Shown here: piece by piece, positions 25,989 through 37,600 of the stretch
Layout: every line of letters starts with the position of its first letter
How positions within the stretch are numbered: the first letter of the stretch is position 1
NCBI GenBank assembly: GCA_017440935.1
Contig: JAFSAO010000022.1
Coordinates: forward strand, 124,001-188,000
Origin: Opitutales bacterium
Lineage (GTDB): Bacteria > Verrucomicrobiota > Verrucomicrobiia > Opitutales > UBA953
Direction: 5' to 3'
DNA: 64,000 bases
Position numbers and translations under genes: made by a program
The notes under the pieces: model-generated
The model's database searches: none
What the model saw: the letters and a program-made list of their open reading frames with translations, nothing else
What the model was told of the DNA's origin: nothing

Positions 25989-27197
25989 ATGGCTAAAGAA
26001 ACCTTCGTTCGTACGAAACCGCACGTCAATGTCGGCACCATCGGTCACATCGACCACGGCAAAACGACCACGACTGCCGCTATCCTCGCTGTTCAGGCTT
26101 GCAAGAACCTCGCAGTTGTTAAGGCTTACGCGGATATCGCTAAGGGTGGGACGGTTCGTGACGCGACCAAGACCGTTACGATTGCTGCTGCGCACGTCGA
26201 ATACGAATCCGACAAGCGCCACTATGCTCACGTTGACTGCCCGGGTCACGCGGACTTCGTTAAGAACATGATCACCGGTGCTGCTCAGATGGACGGCGCT
26301 ATCCTCGTCGTTTCCGCTGCTGACGGACCTATGCCGCAGACGCGCGAACACATCCTCCTCGCTCGTCAGGTCGGTGTTCCGAAAATTGTCGTTTGGTTGA
26401 ACAAGTGTGACCTTCTCGACGATCCGGATCTGCTCGAACTCGTCGAAATGGAAATCCGTGACCTCCTCAACAAGTATGAATTTGACGGAGACAACGCCAA
26501 GATCGTTCGCGGTTCCGCTACGCAGGCTCTCGAAGATGCCGCTGCGAACAACGCTGAAGGTCCGGGCTACAAGGCTGTTTCCGAACTCATGGATGTTCTC
26601 GACACGGAAATTCCGGAACCGGAACGCGCTGTTGACCTTCCGTTCATGATGTCCGTCGAAGACGTGTTCTCCATCACGGGTCGCGGAACGGTTGCTACGG
26701 GTCGTATCGAACGCGGTAAGGTTAAGGTAGGCGAAGAAATCGAAATCGTCGGTCTCGCTGAAACGCAGAAGTCCACGGTTACGGGTGTTGAAATGTTCCG
26801 TAAGAACCTCGAAGAAGGTCTCGCCGGTGACAACGTTGGCGTCCTCCTCCGCGGTATCGAAAAAGACCAGGTCCAGCGCGGTCAGGTGCTCGCGAAACCG
26901 GGCTCCATCCACCCGCACACGCAGGCTAAGGCTCAAATTTACGTCCTCACGAAGGACGAAGGCGGTCGTCACACGCCGTTCTTCACCAACTACCGTCCGC
27001 AGTTCTTCTTCGGCACGGCTGACGTCACGGGTATCGTCCGTCTTCCCGCGGGAACGGAAATGGTTATGCCGGGCGACAACGTTGAAATCGAAATCGAACT
27101 TGGCAAGCCGGTCGCTATGGAAAAAGGTCAGCGCTTCGCTATCCGCGAAGGCGGTCGCACGATCGGTTCCGGCAAGATTGTTGAAGTCATCAAGTAA
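25989..27197 (+). CDS. tuf: Elongation factor Tu
   Basis: EF-Tu carries aminoacyl-tRNA to the ribosome. The 402-aa product has G1 GHIDHGKTT (residues 15-23), the effector region [13 protein letters not shown]3 DCPGH and G4 NKCD. It also has the full beta-barrel domains ending in [13 protein letters not shown]. Codon use is clearly more biased than in neighbouring genes (repeated CTC, GTT, AAG, CGT), as expected for a very highly expressed gene. Despite that selection, one CGGGAACG word sits near 27048. It lies between tRNA-Thr and tRNA-Trp. Confidence 0.98.
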   Translation: MAKETFVRTKPHVNVGTIGHIDHGKTTTTAAILAVQACKNLAVVKAYADIAKGGTVRDATKTVTIAAAHVEYESDKRHYAHVDCPGHADFVKNMITGAAQMDGAILVVSAADGPMPQTREHILLARQVGVPKIVVWLNKCDLLDDPDLLELVEMEIRDLLNKYEFDGDNAKIVRGSATQALEDAAANNAEGPGYKAVSELMDVLDTEIPEPERAVDLPFMMSVEDVFSITGRGTVATGRIERGKVKVGEEIEIVGLAETQKSTVTGVEMFRKNLEEGLAGDNVGVLLRGIEKDQVQRGQVLAKPGSIHPHTQAKAQIYVLTKDEGGRHTPFFTNYRPQFFFGTADVTGIVRLPAGTEMVMPGDNVEIEIELGKPVAMEKGQRFAIREGGRTIGSGKIVEVIK

Positions 27198-27266
27198 TGT
27201 CGGGTTCAAGCCGGACGCGCGGGATCGCTCCTTCGCGTTCGGCTTGTGCTGAACATTTTTTATAAC

Positions 27267-27340
27267 AGGGCAATAGTTCAATGGTAGAACAGCGGTCTCC
27301 AAAACCGCATATGAGGGTTCGATTCCTTCTTGCCCTGCCA
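27267..27340 (+). tRNA. tRNA-Trp (anticodon CCA)
   Basis: Acceptor arms AGGGCAA and TTGCCCT pair perfectly. The anticodon arm is GCGGT-CTCCAAA-ACCGC with CCA at 34-36. The discriminator G is followed by an encoded CCA. It sits between tuf and secE, a conserved arrangement in many bacteria. Confidence 0.96.
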
Positions 27341-27351
27341 TTATAAAAGAA

Positions 27352-27573
27352 ATGTTTTCAAAAATTATCAGATTTTTCGACACTTTGCGTCGATTCTGGA
27401 ATGAGACTTATTCCGAAGTTGTAAAAAAAGCCATTTGGCCGAAACCTCGGGAGCTTTTTCAGTATACGCTGGTTGTTTGTGTTGCGGTAATTGTTCTGAC
27501 AAGTGTTATCTTTCTGTTCGATTTTTCGCTGATGAATCTGATTCAATTTTTAACCGAACTTGTGGGCGCTTAA
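27352..27573 (+). CDS. secE: Protein translocase subunit SecE
   Basis: SecE clamps SecY in the protein-export channel. The 73-aa single-helix form has the conserved amphipathic segment WNETYSEVVKKAIWPKPRELFQYT and one membrane helix (LVVCVAVIVLTSVIFLFDFSL). It begins 11 bp after tRNA-Trp, with nusG 48 bp downstream. Confidence 0.95.
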   Translation: MFSKIIRFFDTLRRFWNETYSEVVKKAIWPKPRELFQYTLVVCVAVIVLTSVIFLFDFSLMNLIQFLTELVGA

Positions 27574-27621
27574 TTCGAGCGCTCTTTTCTAACGTATAAA
27601 ACTTTCAGAGACACGACGCAG

Positions 27622-28203
27622 ATGAATCCAGGTGAGGCAGTCGACGGCTTTCGTTGGTATGCAATCCAGACGCTCTCTAACATGGAGCAGAAGGTCAAGA
27701 AATACCTTGATAAATTCGTGCAGATTGAGCCCGGAATGGCTGATTACGTCGCCGAAGTTCTGATGCCGACTGAAACGGTATCGGAAGTCCGCGGCGGAAA
27801 GCGTTCCACGCGTGTTCGCAAGCTCTACCCGGGATACATCTTTCTTCGGATGCGTCTTTTCGACGAAGATGGCAAGCTGATTAATCAGCCGTGGTTCTTC
27901 GTCCGTAACGTTCAGGGCGTTATTGATTTTATCGGCGGGGAACGCCCCGTCGCCCTCAAACCTTCGGAAATTGAGCTGATTTTGGAACAGGTGCGTGCCG
28001 CAGAAGGCAAAACGGTTCCGAAAGTTCAGTTTAGTGTCGGAGAAGAGGTTAAGATTAATGACGGTCCGTTTATGAACCTCACGGGAACGATTGATACTAT
28101 TGATGTCGATCGCGGAAAGATGCAGGTTTCCGTCTCTATCTTTGGTCGTCTGACTCCTGTCGAGCTTGAGTTCTGGCAGGTTGAGCGTGTTACCGAAAGT
28201 TAA
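27622..28203 (+). CDS. nusG: Transcription termination/antitermination protein NusG
   Basis: NusG couples RNA polymerase to ribosomes and to Rho. The 193-aa product starts WYAIQTLSNMEQKVKKYL, the NGN domain. Residues about 75-100 read FVRNVQGVIDFIGG. The C-terminal KOW domain has FSVGEEVKINDGPFMNLTGTI and ends GRLTPVELEFWQVE. A Lys/Arg-rich insertion (GGKRSTRVRKLYPGYIF) is part of the normal fold. One CGGGAACG lies near 28083 in the KOW motif. Confidence 0.96.
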   Translation: MNPGEAVDGFRWYAIQTLSNMEQKVKKYLDKFVQIEPGMADYVAEVLMPTETVSEVRGGKRSTRVRKLYPGYIFLRMRLFDEDGKLINQPWFFVRNVQGVIDFIGGERPVALKPSEIELILEQVRAAEGKTVPKVQFSVGEEVKINDGPFMNLTGTIDTIDVDRGKMQVSVSIFGRLTPVELEFWQVERVTES

Positions 28204-28240
28204 TACACGACATTAACACGACAATTTAAAGACACATACA

Positions 28241-28666
28241 ATGGCAAAAAAAGTAGTAGGTGAAATCAGACTTCAGCTTCCGGCGGGTGCGGCAAATCCG
28301 GCTCCCCCGGTAGGTCCGGCACTCGGTGCGAAGGGCGTCAACATCATGGCGTTCTGCAAAGAATACAACGCGCGCACGAAAGACCAGGCCGGTCTCATTC
28401 TTCCGGTTGTTATCACGGTTTACCAGGACAAATCCTTTACGTTCGTTCTCAAGACCCCGCCGGCTTCCGTCCTTTTGAAAAAGGCTGCGAAGATCGAAAG
28501 CGGTTCGGGAGCTCCGAACAAGGATAAGGTCGGAAAAGTGACCCGTAAGCAGATTCTCGAAATCGTCGAGATGAAGAAAAAAGACTTGAACGCGGTTGAC
28601 GCGGATCAAGCTGCAAAAATGATCGAAGGCACGGCCCGTTCGATGGGTATTGAAGTCATCGGTTAA
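28241..28666 (+). CDS. rplK: 50S ribosomal protein L11
   Basis: L11 forms the GTPase-associated stalk base with 23S rRNA. The 141-aa protein is complete: [21 protein letters not shown] at the N-terminus, then the C-terminal rRNA-binding domain with [17 protein letters not shown] and [12 protein letters not shown]. It is the substrate of PrmA, whose gene lies at 62978. Confidence 0.97.
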   Translation: MAKKVVGEIRLQLPAGAANPAPPVGPALGAKGVNIMAFCKEYNARTKDQAGLILPVVITVYQDKSFTFVLKTPPASVLLKKAAKIESGSGAPNKDKVGKVTRKQILEIVEMKKKDLNAVDADQAAKMIEGTARSMGIEVIG

Positions 28667-28674
28667 TTAATTAA

Positions 28675-28726
28675 AACCCGCGGGAACGCATTATGAAGGA
28701 AATTCTTGCGTAGCGTTCCCGCGGGT
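28675..28726. repeat. Inverted CGGGAACG words between rplK and rplA
   Basis: ACCCGCGGGAACGC (28676-28689) pairs with GCGTTCCCGCGGGT (28713-28726), a 14-bp perfect stem with a 23-nt loop. No T tract follows, so it is more likely a processing site or partial attenuator inside the ribosomal operon than a terminator. Confidence 0.85.
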
Positions 28727-28788
28727 GTTAAATTCATCTGAATTTTCTAATCCAAAATACTGCAATTAAGCAGGAGACAAAAGTCGAT

Positions 28789-29484
28789 ATGTCCAAAAAA
28801 CAATCCAAACGATACAAAGCAGCTCTTGCTGCGGGCGATCTGAAGGCGAGCTACACGGTTGCGGAAGCGGTCGAAGTGCTCAAAAAAATGCCGGTCGCCA
28901 AATTCGATGAAACGGTGGAAGTCAGCGCCCGTCTCGGCGTTGATCCCAAGCAGTCCGACCAGATGGTTCGCGGAACGGTTTCCCTTCCGAACGGAAGCGG
29001 GAAGAAGGTTTCCGTTATCGTCTTCACGGAAAAGCCGGAAGAAGCGCTCGCGGCAGGTGCCGACGAAGCGGGTCTCGCAGACCTCATCGCTAAGGTTAGT
29101 GGCGGCTGGACGGGATTTGACGTTGCCGTTTCTACGGTGTCCGCGATGAAAGAAGTCCGCAAGGTCGCTCGCGTCCTCGGTCCGCGCGGTCTCATGCCGA
29201 ATCCGAAATCCGGAACGGTTTCCGACGATATTCCCGCCACGATCAAGGCTGTCAAGGGCGGTCGCGTTGAGTTCAAGATGGACAAAACCGCGAATATCTC
29301 GATCGTCGTCGGTAAGCGCTCTTTTGAACCGAATGCTCTCGCGGAAAACGCGGAAGAAGCGATTCGTGCTCTCGCCAAGGCTCAGCCTGAAGCGCTCAAG
29401 GGCGGTAAGTTCATTAAGTCTCTGACGATCAGCTCCACGATGAGCCCGGGCGTCAAGATCGACATTAAACCCTATGTTGCATAA
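28789..29484 (+). CDS. rplA: 50S ribosomal protein L1
   Basis: L1 binds 23S rRNA at the E-site stalk and, in many bacteria, its own mRNA. The 231-aa protein has the family pattern: QSDQMVRGTVSLPNGSGK, RVLGPRGLMPNPKSGTV and GGRVEFKMDKTANI. The C-terminal SLTISSTMSPGVKID is complete. It starts after a 122-bp gap holding a long inverted repeat. Confidence 0.97.
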   Translation: MSKKQSKRYKAALAAGDLKASYTVAEAVEVLKKMPVAKFDETVEVSARLGVDPKQSDQMVRGTVSLPNGSGKKVSVIVFTEKPEEALAAGADEAGLADLIAKVSGGWTGFDVAVSTVSAMKEVRKVARVLGPRGLMPNPKSGTVSDDIPATIKAVKGGRVEFKMDKTANISIVVGKRSFEPNALAENAEEAIRALAKAQPEALKGGKFIKSLTISSTMSPGVKIDIKPYVA

Positions 29485-29499
29485 GGGAGACTCTGAATA

Positions 29500-29997
29500 A
29501 TGAGAGCTGAAAAGAAATTTTTGGTGGAAGAAGTCGCAGCGCACCTCGCGAAGTCGAACTATCTTTTCCTTACGGACTTTACGCACGTCACGGTTGTTGA
29601 CTCTGCGAATATCCGCAACGCAATCCGCGAATTCGGCGGCGAATATCACGTCGTCAAGAACAGCATCCTCAACATCGCGATGAAGGATGCCGGTATGCCG
29701 GATGTTTCCGAACATCTCACGGGGCATACGGCGATCGTCGTCGGCGGGGAAAACCCGAGTGCTGTTGCTAAAGCGCTGATTAAGTTTTTCAAAGATACGA
29801 CGCGCCTCGAAATCAAAACGGGTGTTGTCGAAGGCGAACTGCTCGATAAGGCTGCGATCGAAGAGCTTTCCAAGCTCCCGACGCTTCCGGAAGCTCGCGC
29901 GCTGTTCCTCTCGCTCCTCTCTGCTCCGGCATCGCAGTTCGTGCGTTTGCTCGTCGCGAAAAGCGAAAAGGAAGAAGGCGCTCCGGTCGCCGAATAA
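29500..29997 (+). CDS. rplJ: 50S ribosomal protein L10
   Basis: L10 anchors the L7/L12 dimers on the ribosome. The 165-aa protein begins RAEKKFLVEEVAAHLAKSNYLFLTDF and ends with the helix that binds L7/L12 (SAPASQFVRLLVAKSEKEE). It starts 15 bp after rplA, behind a GGGAGA ribosome-binding site. The usual autoregulatory leader before rplJ is missing because of this short spacing. Confidence 0.96.
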   Translation: MRAEKKFLVEEVAAHLAKSNYLFLTDFTHVTVVDSANIRNAIREFGGEYHVVKNSILNIAMKDAGMPDVSEHLTGHTAIVVGGENPSAVAKALIKFFKDTTRLEIKTGVVEGELLDKAAIEELSKLPTLPEARALFLSLLSAPASQFVRLLVAKSEKEEGAPVAE

Positions 29998-30131
29998 TGT
30001 TCGCGGGAACGACGGCTTCTTCGTTCAATTTTTCGATAAGCCGTCGTGCCGTTTAAATGAAATCCATTTTTCGCAACCGTTTGAAGTTTTTCGATTTTAG
30101 ACGGGAACGGGAAAATCCAAGGAACCAGGTT

Positions 30132-30165
30132 AGGGGTCTCCCCTTAAATGTCCGAATAATCGGAC
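30132..30165 (+). promoter_or_regulatory. Two small hairpins between rplJ and rplL
   Basis: AGGGGTCTCCCCT (30132-30144) and GTCCGAATAATCGGAC (30150-30165) are adjacent perfect hairpins ending 28 bp before the rplL start. The 196-bp gap between rplJ and rplL is unusually long. A structure here could raise or limit rplL translation, which must run at several times the level of rplJ. The function is inferred from place only. Confidence 0.5.
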
Positions 30166-30193
30166 GCTAATCATTCAAGGAAAAATAAATACA

Positions 30194-30565
30194 ATGTCAG
30201 ACATCACAAAAGAACAAGTCATCGAATGGCTCAGCGCTCAGCCGATCAAGGAATTGGTTGCGTTGGTCAAAGAACTCGAAGAACTCTGGGGCGTTTCCGC
30301 CGCAGCTACGGTTGTCGCCGCTCCTGGCGCCGCTGCTCCTGCTGCTGAAGAAAAGACCGAGTTCGACGTTATCCTGAAGGCGAAAGGCGCAAGCCCGATC
30401 AACGTCATTAAGGAAGTTCGCGCAATTACCGGTCTCGGCCTTAAAGAAGCGAAAGACCTCGTTGAAGGCGCTCCCAAGGCCGTCAAGGAAGGTTGCACCA
30501 AGGAAGAAGCGAAGGAAATCGCCGACAAGCTCAAAGCAGCCGGTGCTGAAGTCGAGGTCAAATAA
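30194..30565 (+). CDS. rplL: 50S ribosomal protein L7/L12
   Basis: L7/L12 forms the flexible ribosomal stalk that recruits translation factors. The 123-aa protein has the N-terminal dimerisation helices ([19 protein letters not shown]), the Ala/Pro hinge ([13 protein letters not shown]) and the globular C-terminal domain with [21 protein letters not shown]. Confidence 0.97.
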   Translation: MSDITKEQVIEWLSAQPIKELVALVKELEELWGVSAAATVVAAPGAAAPAAEEKTEFDVILKAKGASPINVIKEVRAITGLGLKEAKDLVEGAPKAVKEGCTKEEAKEIADKLKAAGAEVEVK

Positions 30566-30600
30566 TTTTGCCTCACTCCTTTTCTTCCAATTTGCGATTT

Positions 30601-30667
30601 GCGGACAGCGGACAACGCTGTCCGCATTCGCGGCTTAACGCAAAACGGGATTTTTGACCGTTTGCGT
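30601..30667 (+). promoter_or_regulatory. Tandem hairpins between rplL and rpoB, probable attenuator
   Basis: GCGGACAGCG (30601-30610) pairs perfectly with CGCTGTCCGC (30616-30625). ACGCAAAACGG (30638-30648) pairs with CCGTTTGCGT (30658-30667) with one bulged A. Neither has a T run. The place, between rplL and rpoB, is where E. coli has a partial terminator and an RNase III site that lower rpoBC expression relative to ribosomal proteins. The same job is likely here. Confidence 0.6.
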
Positions 30668-30798
30668 AAACGGAAAGCGGGACAAACACGCGGGCATCGC
30701 GTGGCTTTCAATTGAAAATTTGTCCGAAAGGGTTACGGGAACACCCTAAAGTTTCTCGAATTTGTCAGTAGCACACTCAACCAATTTCAACAAACGAT

Positions 30799-33700
30799 AT
30801 GTCTGAGCGTCAGAACTTTGGAACTTTGCGCGAGGTTATTCCTCCGCCCAATCTTATTGAAAACCAGATCAATTCCTATGTGGAATTTCTTCAGCGCGAC
30901 CTCGATCCCGCCAAGCGCAGAGACGTGGGGCTTGAAGCGGTCTTTAAAGAAGTTTTCCCGATTGAAAGCTACGACAGCCGTTGCCGTCTGGAATACGTCA
31001 GCTACGACCTAAAAGGGCCGAAATACACGGAGCTTGAGTGCATCCGCGAGGGAATCACGTATTCCGTTTCCCTGTTTCTGAAGTTGCGCCTCGTGGAAGG
31101 TGACAATGTTAAGGAAGAAGAAATTTTTATGGGCGAAATGCCCCTTATCACCGAGCGCGGTTCGTTTATCATCAACGGCGCCGAACGCGTCATCGTCAGT
31201 CAGTTGCACCGTTCACCGGGGATTTGCTTTGAACAGAGCGATCACTCCAGCGGGAAGACGCTTTATGCTTTCCGCATTATTCCGGATCGCGGAACGTGGC
31301 TTGAAGTTCAGTTCGACCAAAACGACCTGCTCTACGTTTATCTCGACCGCCGTCGCCGTCGCCGTAAGTTCCTCATCACGACGCTTCTCCGCGCATGGGG
31401 CTTCAGCACGGATGCGCAGATCATGGAGCTGTTCTACAAGTTCGAAACGCTCAAAATCAAGAAGGCAATCGAGATGGACGGCGTTTCCAAGTATGTCCTC
31501 GTCGAAGACATCATCGATTCCGAAAAGGGCAAAGTTCTGGCTCGTGCGTTTGAGCCGATTACGAAAACTATTCTCCGCGAAATCGAAAAAATCGGAATCG
31601 GCTCCGTTCGCGTCATTGATACGTCCGTTGACGACGGCGCAATCATTCGCGCGCTGAAAAAGGATCCGACCCGCAACGAAGAAGAAGCTCTTAAGGATAT
31701 TTACAAAGTCCTTCGCCCTGGCGAACCTCCGACGATTCCGAATGCGCGTTCCTTGCTCAAACGCCTTTTCCTTGACGCTAAACGCTACGATCTCGGCGGC
31801 GTCGGTCGCTATAAAATCAACCAGAAGCTCAAGCTCAATACGCCGATCGCTACCCGGACGATTCAGACGGAAGACCTCGTTCAGGCGACGAAATACCTTT
31901 GCAACTTGAAGCGCGGGGACGGTGTGGTCGACGATATTGACCACCTCGGTGCACGCCGCGTCCGCAATGTTGGTGAGCTCCTCGCAAACCAGTGCCGCGT
32001 CGGTCTTGCACGCACGGAACGCCATGTCCGTGATCGTATGTCGATGTATGACCAGAGTGTAGATTCCGTGACACCGGGCAAACTCATCAATCCGAAAGCG
32101 CTTTCCACGGTTGTCCGCGACTTCTTTGCGCGTAGCCAGCTTTCCCAATTCATGGACCAGATTAATCCGCTCTCCGAGCTCACGCACAAGCGCCGCTTGT
32201 CCGCACTCGGTCCGGGAGGTTTGAATCGTGACCGTGCAGGCTTTGAAGTCCGAGACGTTCACCCTTCGCACTACGGTCGTATTTGCCCGATTGAAACACC
32301 GGAAGGTCCGAATATCGGTCTTATCAACTCGCTCTCGACTTATGCCCGCGTGAACGAATTCGGCTTTATCGAAGCGCCTTATCGCATCGTTAAGAAAGGG
32401 AAGGTCACGGATGAAGTGAAATATTTCACGGCGGATGAAGAAGAAAATTACAAAGTCGCACAGGCGAACTCCGAAGTGGACGACAAGGGCAATCTTGTCG
32501 GCAAGGTTACGGTGCGTTTCCGCGATGACGTTCTCGTCATTGAACCGGAAGAAGTGGACTTGATGGACGTTTCGCCGAAACAGGTTGTTTCTGTCGCTGC
32601 CGGTTTGATTCCGTTCCTTGAACACGACGACGCGAACCGTGCGCTCATGGGTTCAAACATGCAGCGCCAAGGTGTTCCGTTGTTGCAACCGCAGGCTCCG
32701 TTTGTCGGAACCGGTTTGGAAAAGCGTATTGCTGAAGACTCTAAGACGGTCGTTCTCGCGAAGCAGGACGGGATCGTCGCTTCGGTGGATTCCCGCAAGA
32801 TTATCGTTACGAAAGACGGGAAAAATCCGAATGCCTCGGATGCTCAAGTTTACGAACTTCGTAAATTCCTTCGCTCGAATGCGACTACCTGCTTTAATCA
32901 ACGTCCGTCCGTTAAGAAGGGCGATAAGGTCAAAAAAGGTCAGTGCATCGCAGACGGTGCGTCCACGGAAGGCGGAGAACTCGCGCTCGGTCGCAACGTT
33001 CTCGTCGCATTCATGCCGTGGAACGGATATAACTTTGAAGACGCTATTCTGCTCAGTGAACGCGTAATCAAGGATGACGTATTTACATCGATTCACATCG
33101 AAGAATTTGAAGTAACGGCGCGCGATACGAAGCTCGGACCGGAAGAAATTACGCGAGACATTCCGAATGTCGGTGAAGATGCCCTGAAAAACCTCGGGCG
33201 TGACGGTGTTATCCGCGTCGGCGCAGAAGTCCATCCGGGTGATATCCTCGTCGGGAAAATTACGCCGAAATCCGAAACCGAACTCGCTCCGGAAGAAAAA
33301 CTCCTCCGTGCTATTTTCGGTGAAAAGGCGGCGGACGTTAAGGATTCTTCGCTCAAAGTGCCTTCGGGAACGTATGGCATCATTATGGATGTCAAGGTTT
33401 CCACGCGGACGGATAAGGAAAACGAAAAACTTTCGCATTCCGACCAGCGCCGCATGATGAAAAGCGTGAACGAAAACTTCCGCACCCAGACGGATAAACT
33501 CCGCGATGAGCTCACGGAATCGCTTTCCAACATTCTTCTCGGAGAAAAAATTCCGCTCGACGTTATCAATAGCGATACGAAGGAAGTGATTATTCCGGCG
33601 GGTCGAAAAATCACGAAGACGCTTCTCCGCAAGCTCGCTTCCGTGCCGAAATACATCGATATGCCGCAGTCTCCGGTTCGCATTAAAATTATGCGCATCG

Positions 33701-34605
33701 TTGAAGATTTCCTCCGCAAATTTACGGATCTCGAAGAAGAACGCGATCGCAAGGTTGCTTCTATCGCCGCTGGTGAGGACGACTCGGGAACAATCAAAAA
33801 TGTTAAGGTTTACATCGCTGTTAAGCGTAAAATCCAAGTTGGGGACAAGATGGCGGGTCGTCACGGGAACAAGGGTGTCGTCGCCCGTATCGTTCCCGTG
33901 GAAGATATGCCGTATTTGCCGGACGGAACCCCGGTTGACATCTGCTTGAATCCTCTGGGCGTTCCTTCCCGAATGAATGTCGGGCAGGTTCTTGAAACGC
34001 ACTTGGGCTGGGCGTGCAAAAAGCTCGGTCTCCAGCTCCAAACCGGAGGTTTTGATGAAATGGCACTTGCACCGGCTGCCGACCATGGCTTGCCGGCGGG
34101 GATCAAGGTCTCGACACCGATCTTTGACGGCGTTCCCGAGGCTACGATTCGCAATTACCTCGACAAGGCGGAATTGCCGCACAGCGGTAAAACCCTGCTT
34201 TATAACGGGCTCACGGGCGAAGCTTTCGACCAGGACGTCGTTGTCGGCGTGATTTATATGATGAAGCTGAACCACCTCGTTGCGGACAAAATCCACGCGC
34301 GTGCGGTCGGGCCGTATTCTTTGATTACGCAACAGCCGTTGGGCGGTAAGGCTCAATACGGCGGACAGCGTCTCGGGGAAATGGAAGTCTGGGCGCTTGA
34401 AGCTTACGGTGCGGCTCACGTGTTGCAGGAAATGTTGACGGTGAAGTCCGACGATACCGTCGGGCGCACGAAGATTTACGAACAAATCGTCAAGGGCGAC
34501 AACTCGCTCGCAGCGGGAACGCCGCAGTCGTTCAACGTTTTGATGAAGGAACTCCAGTCGCTTGCGCTGAATGTTCAGCTTGGCGATTCCACGAAGCAGC
34601 TCTGA
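30799..34605 (+). CDS. rpoB: DNA-directed RNA polymerase subunit beta
   Basis: The 1268-aa product covers the full beta subunit. It starts [23 protein letters not shown]. The rifampicin-binding region is present as [30 protein letters not shown], with the usual sensitive residues. The active-site region [13 protein letters not shown] and the C-terminal [10 protein letters not shown]-type segment (here [17 protein letters not shown]) are intact. The first 3 kb contain no CGGGAACG word, the longest gap in the window together with 3.5-6.6 kb, so even core genes vary in word density. Confidence 0.98.
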   Translation: MSERQNFGTLREVIPPPNLIENQINSYVEFLQRDLDPAKRRDVGLEAVFKEVFPIESYDSRCRLEYVSYDLKGPKYTELECIREGITYSVSLFLKLRLVEGDNVKEEEIFMGEMPLITERGSFIINGAERVIVSQLHRSPGICFEQSDHSSGKTLYAFRIIPDRGTWLEVQFDQNDLLYVYLDRRRRRRKFLITTLLRAWGFSTDAQIMELFYKFETLKIKKAIEMDGVSKYVLVEDIIDSEKGKVLARAFEPITKTILREIEKIGIGSVRVIDTSVDDGAIIRALKKDPTRNEEEALKDIYKVLRPGEPPTIPNARSLLKRLFLDAKRYDLGGVGRYKINQKLKLNTPIATRTIQTEDLVQATKYLCNLKRGDGVVDDIDHLGARRVRNVGELLANQCRVGLARTERHVRDRMSMYDQSVDSVTPGKLINPKALSTVVRDFFARSQLSQFMDQINPLSELTHKRRLSALGPGGLNRDRAGFEVRDVHPSHYGRICPIETPEGPNIGLINSLSTYARVNEFGFIEAPYRIVKKGKVTDEVKYFTADEEENYKVAQANSEVDDKGNLVGKVTVRFRDDVLVIEPEEVDLMDVSPKQVVSVAAGLIPFLEHDDANRALMGSNMQRQGVPLLQPQAPFVGTGLEKRIAEDSKTVVLAKQDGIVASVDSRKIIVTKDGKNPNASDAQVYELRKFLRSNATTCFNQRPSVKKGDKVKKGQCIADGASTEGGELALGRNVLVAFMPWNGYNFEDAILLSERVIKDDVFTSIHIEEFEVTARDTKLGPEEITRDIPNVGEDALKNLGRDGVIRVGAEVHPGDILVGKITPKSETELAPEEKLLRAIFGEKAADVKDSSLKVPSGTYGIIMDVKVSTRTDKENEKLSHSDQRRMMKSVNENFRTQTDKLRDELTESLSNILLGEKIPLDVINSDTKEVIIPAGRKITKTLLRKLASVPKYIDMPQSPVRIKIMRIVEDFLRKFTDLEEERDRKVASIAAGEDDSGTIKNVKVYIAVKRKIQVGDKMAGRHGNKGVVARIVPVEDMPYLPDGTPVDICLNPLGVPSRMNVGQVLETHLGWACKKLGLQLQTGGFDEMALAPAADHGLPAGIKVSTPIFDGVPEATIRNYLDKAELPHSGKTLLYNGLTGEAFDQDVVVGVIYMMKLNHLVADKIHARAVGPYSLITQQPLGGKAQYGGQRLGEMEVWALEAYGAAHVLQEMLTVKSDDTVGRTKIYEQIVKGDNSLAAGTPQSFNVLMKELQSLALNVQLGDSTKQL

Positions 34606-34695
34606 ATCGGCGCGGGAACGCGGGTTTTATGAAAACCTTTTCAGAAAACTCCGCTCCCGCAACCACGAAAAACATCCATCAAATTTTACCGAACA

Positions 34696-37600
34696 ATGAT
34701 CAACAACGCAGAATCCGAAATCAATTCCGCGGAGCAGAATTTCGACTATGTGTCCATTTCGCTCGCTTCGCCCGACGTGATCCGTCAGTGGTCTCACGGC
34801 GAAGTTAAAAATCCGGAAACCATCAATTACCGCACGTTCAAACCGGAACCGGGCGGACTTTTCTGCCAGCGAATTTTCGGACCGGTGCGCGACTACGAAT
34901 GCGCATGCGGTAAGTATAAACGCATCAAGTTCAAAGGCGTGGTTTGCGACCGTTGCGGCGTCGAAGTTACCGTTGCGCGGGAACGCCGCCGCCGCATGGG
35001 GCACATCGAACTTGCTGTTCCCGTCTCACACATTTGGTTCTTGAAATCGATGCCGTCGCGTCTCGGGCTTTTGCTCGATATGACCGCGCGTCAGCTCGAA
35101 TCCGTTATTTACTACGAAAAATATCTCATCGTCGATCCGGGCAAAACTCCGTTTGAAACGAAACAGCTTTTGACCGAAGACGAGTATGCGCAGGCACAGC
35201 TTGAATACGGCGATGATGCGTTCGTGGCGAAAATGGGGGCGGAAGCACTTCGCGACGTTCTCGCTGCGCTCGACCTCCCGCAGGTCGTTCAGGAACTGCA
35301 GGAGCAGATGGCAAACACGCGCTCTAAGCAAGCGAAAATCAAGTTTGCCCGCCGCTTGAAAGTTATTCAGGGCTTCATCGAATCCGGCAATCGTCCGGAA
35401 TGGATGATTCTCGAAGTTCTCCCGGTGATCCCGCCGGATCTTCGTCCGCTCGTCCCGCTGGACGGCGGTCGCTTTGCGACTTCGGACCTCAATGACCTGT
35501 ATCGCCGCGTCATTAACCGTAACAATCGTCTCCGTAGCCTTCTCCAGCTGAAAACGCCGGACGTTATTATCAATAACGAAAAGCGCATGCTTCAGGAAGC
35601 CGTTGACGCATTGTTTGACAATGGTCGTCACGGTCGCGCCGTCACGGGAGCGGGAAATCGTCCGCTCAAATCCCTCAGCGATATGCTCAAGGGGAAGCAG
35701 GGTCGTTTCCGTCAAAATCTTCTCGGAAAGCGCGTCGACTACTCCGGACGTTCCGTCATCGTTATCGGTCCGGATCTGAAGCTCAATCAGTGCGGTTTGC
35801 CGAAGAAAATGGCACTCGTTCTGTTTGAACCGTTCATCATTCGCCGCCTCAAAGAACTCGGCTTTGTCCACACGGTTCGCGGTGCGCGCAAGATGATCGA
35901 AAAGCGTCCGCCGGAAGTTTGGGACATTCTCGAAGAAGTCACCAAGGGGCATCCGGTTATGCTCAACCGTGCTCCGACGTTGCACCGCCTTTCGATTCAG
36001 GCATTTGATCCGGTTCTCATCGAAGGTGATGCGATCCGCTTGCACCCGTTGACTTGTACCGCGTTCAATGCGGACTTCGACGGTGACCAAATGGCGGTTC
36101 ACGTTCCGCTTTCCACGGAAGCCATTATGGAGTGCAAACTCCTCATGCTTTCCACGAACAATATTTTCTCCCCGTCCAGCGGGAAGCCGATCATCACGCC
36201 GTCTCAGGACATTGTGCTCGGTTCGTATTACCTGACGTTCCAACCGCCGAAAACGCCGGAAGAACTCGGTCAGAAGCACGTTCCCGTGATCGGGTCCGTC
36301 GAAGAAGCTCAGATGGCGGAACTCGACGGCGCACTCCACTTCCACGATTGGGTGGACTTTGTCAATCCGGACTATGGGCGCAAAACGATTTACGGGAACC
36401 CGGACAAAAAGGTTATCCGCACGACGATCGGACGTATCGTTTATAACCAAATTTGGCCGAAAGCCCGCACGGAAGCCGGTGAAGATAAAGAACATGAAGG
36501 CATGGGCTTCATCAATTTCCCGGTTAAAAAAGGTCAGATCGGAGATCTTATTCTTTCCTCCTACCGCCTTGTCGGTAAGGAAGGTGTCGGTCCCGTCGTT
36601 GACGCGCTGAAAGCAATGGGCTTCCGTATGGCAACGCGTGCCGGTATCTCAATTGGTATCGGAGACATGATTTTCCCGAAGGAAAAGAAAGCCATTGTCG
36701 AAAAGTCACAAGGCGAATGCGACGAAGTCGAAGCGCAATACAAAAAAGGTATTATCACTGCCGGAGAACGCTACAACAAAACCGTCAATATTTGGACGAA
36801 GGCGACCAACGAAATTGCTTCCTCCGTCTTTAAGACGCTCGAAGCCTCCGCCGTTCCCGCGCGCACGATTAAGCAATCCGCCGCCGACCCGCGCAACAAA
36901 GGTCGTTGGATCCTCAATCCGGTTTACGTTATGATGGATTCCGGGGCCCGCGGTAACAAACAGCAGGTGCGTCAGCTTTGCGGCGCTCGCGGTCTTATGG
37001 CGAAGCCGAACGGCGAAATCATTGAACGCCCGATTCTTTCGTCCTTCCGTGACGGTCTGACCATCGGCGAATACTTTATTTCGACGCACGGTGCGCGTAA
37101 AGGTCTCGCAGACACGGCTCTTAAGACGGCTGACGCCGGTTACATGACGCGTAAACTTTGCGACGTGGCGATGGACGTGATTGTCTCCGAAGTTGACGAC
37201 GGCAACCGTGACGGTATTTGGAAAAAAGCAATTCGCGACGGCGAAGACGAAATCATTCGTCTCTACGAACGCATTGAAGGTCGTTGCTCCAGCGATGACA
37301 TCCGCAATCCGCAGAATCCGGACGAAATCTTTGTCCGCTCCGGCGAAATGATTTCGACGGAAGTCGCCAAGAAGATCGAAGATTCCGGTATTGAACGCGT
37401 CAAGGTCATGTCGCCGCTCACGCACATGAAAGTGAACAGCATTCCCGCGAAAGCGTATGGTCTTGACCCGTCCACGGGACGCCTCGTCGAACGCGGCACG
37501 TCCGTCGGTATCATCGCGGCTCAGTCCATCGGTGAACCGGGCACTCAGCTTACGATGCGCACCTTCCACATCGGCGGTATCGCGAACCAGATTCTCAAAA

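Noticed and set aside
32653-34485. 610-codon minus-strand open frame across rpoB
   Set aside because: Shadow of rpoB on the opposite strand, with no start context and an amino-acid composition typical of antisense frames.
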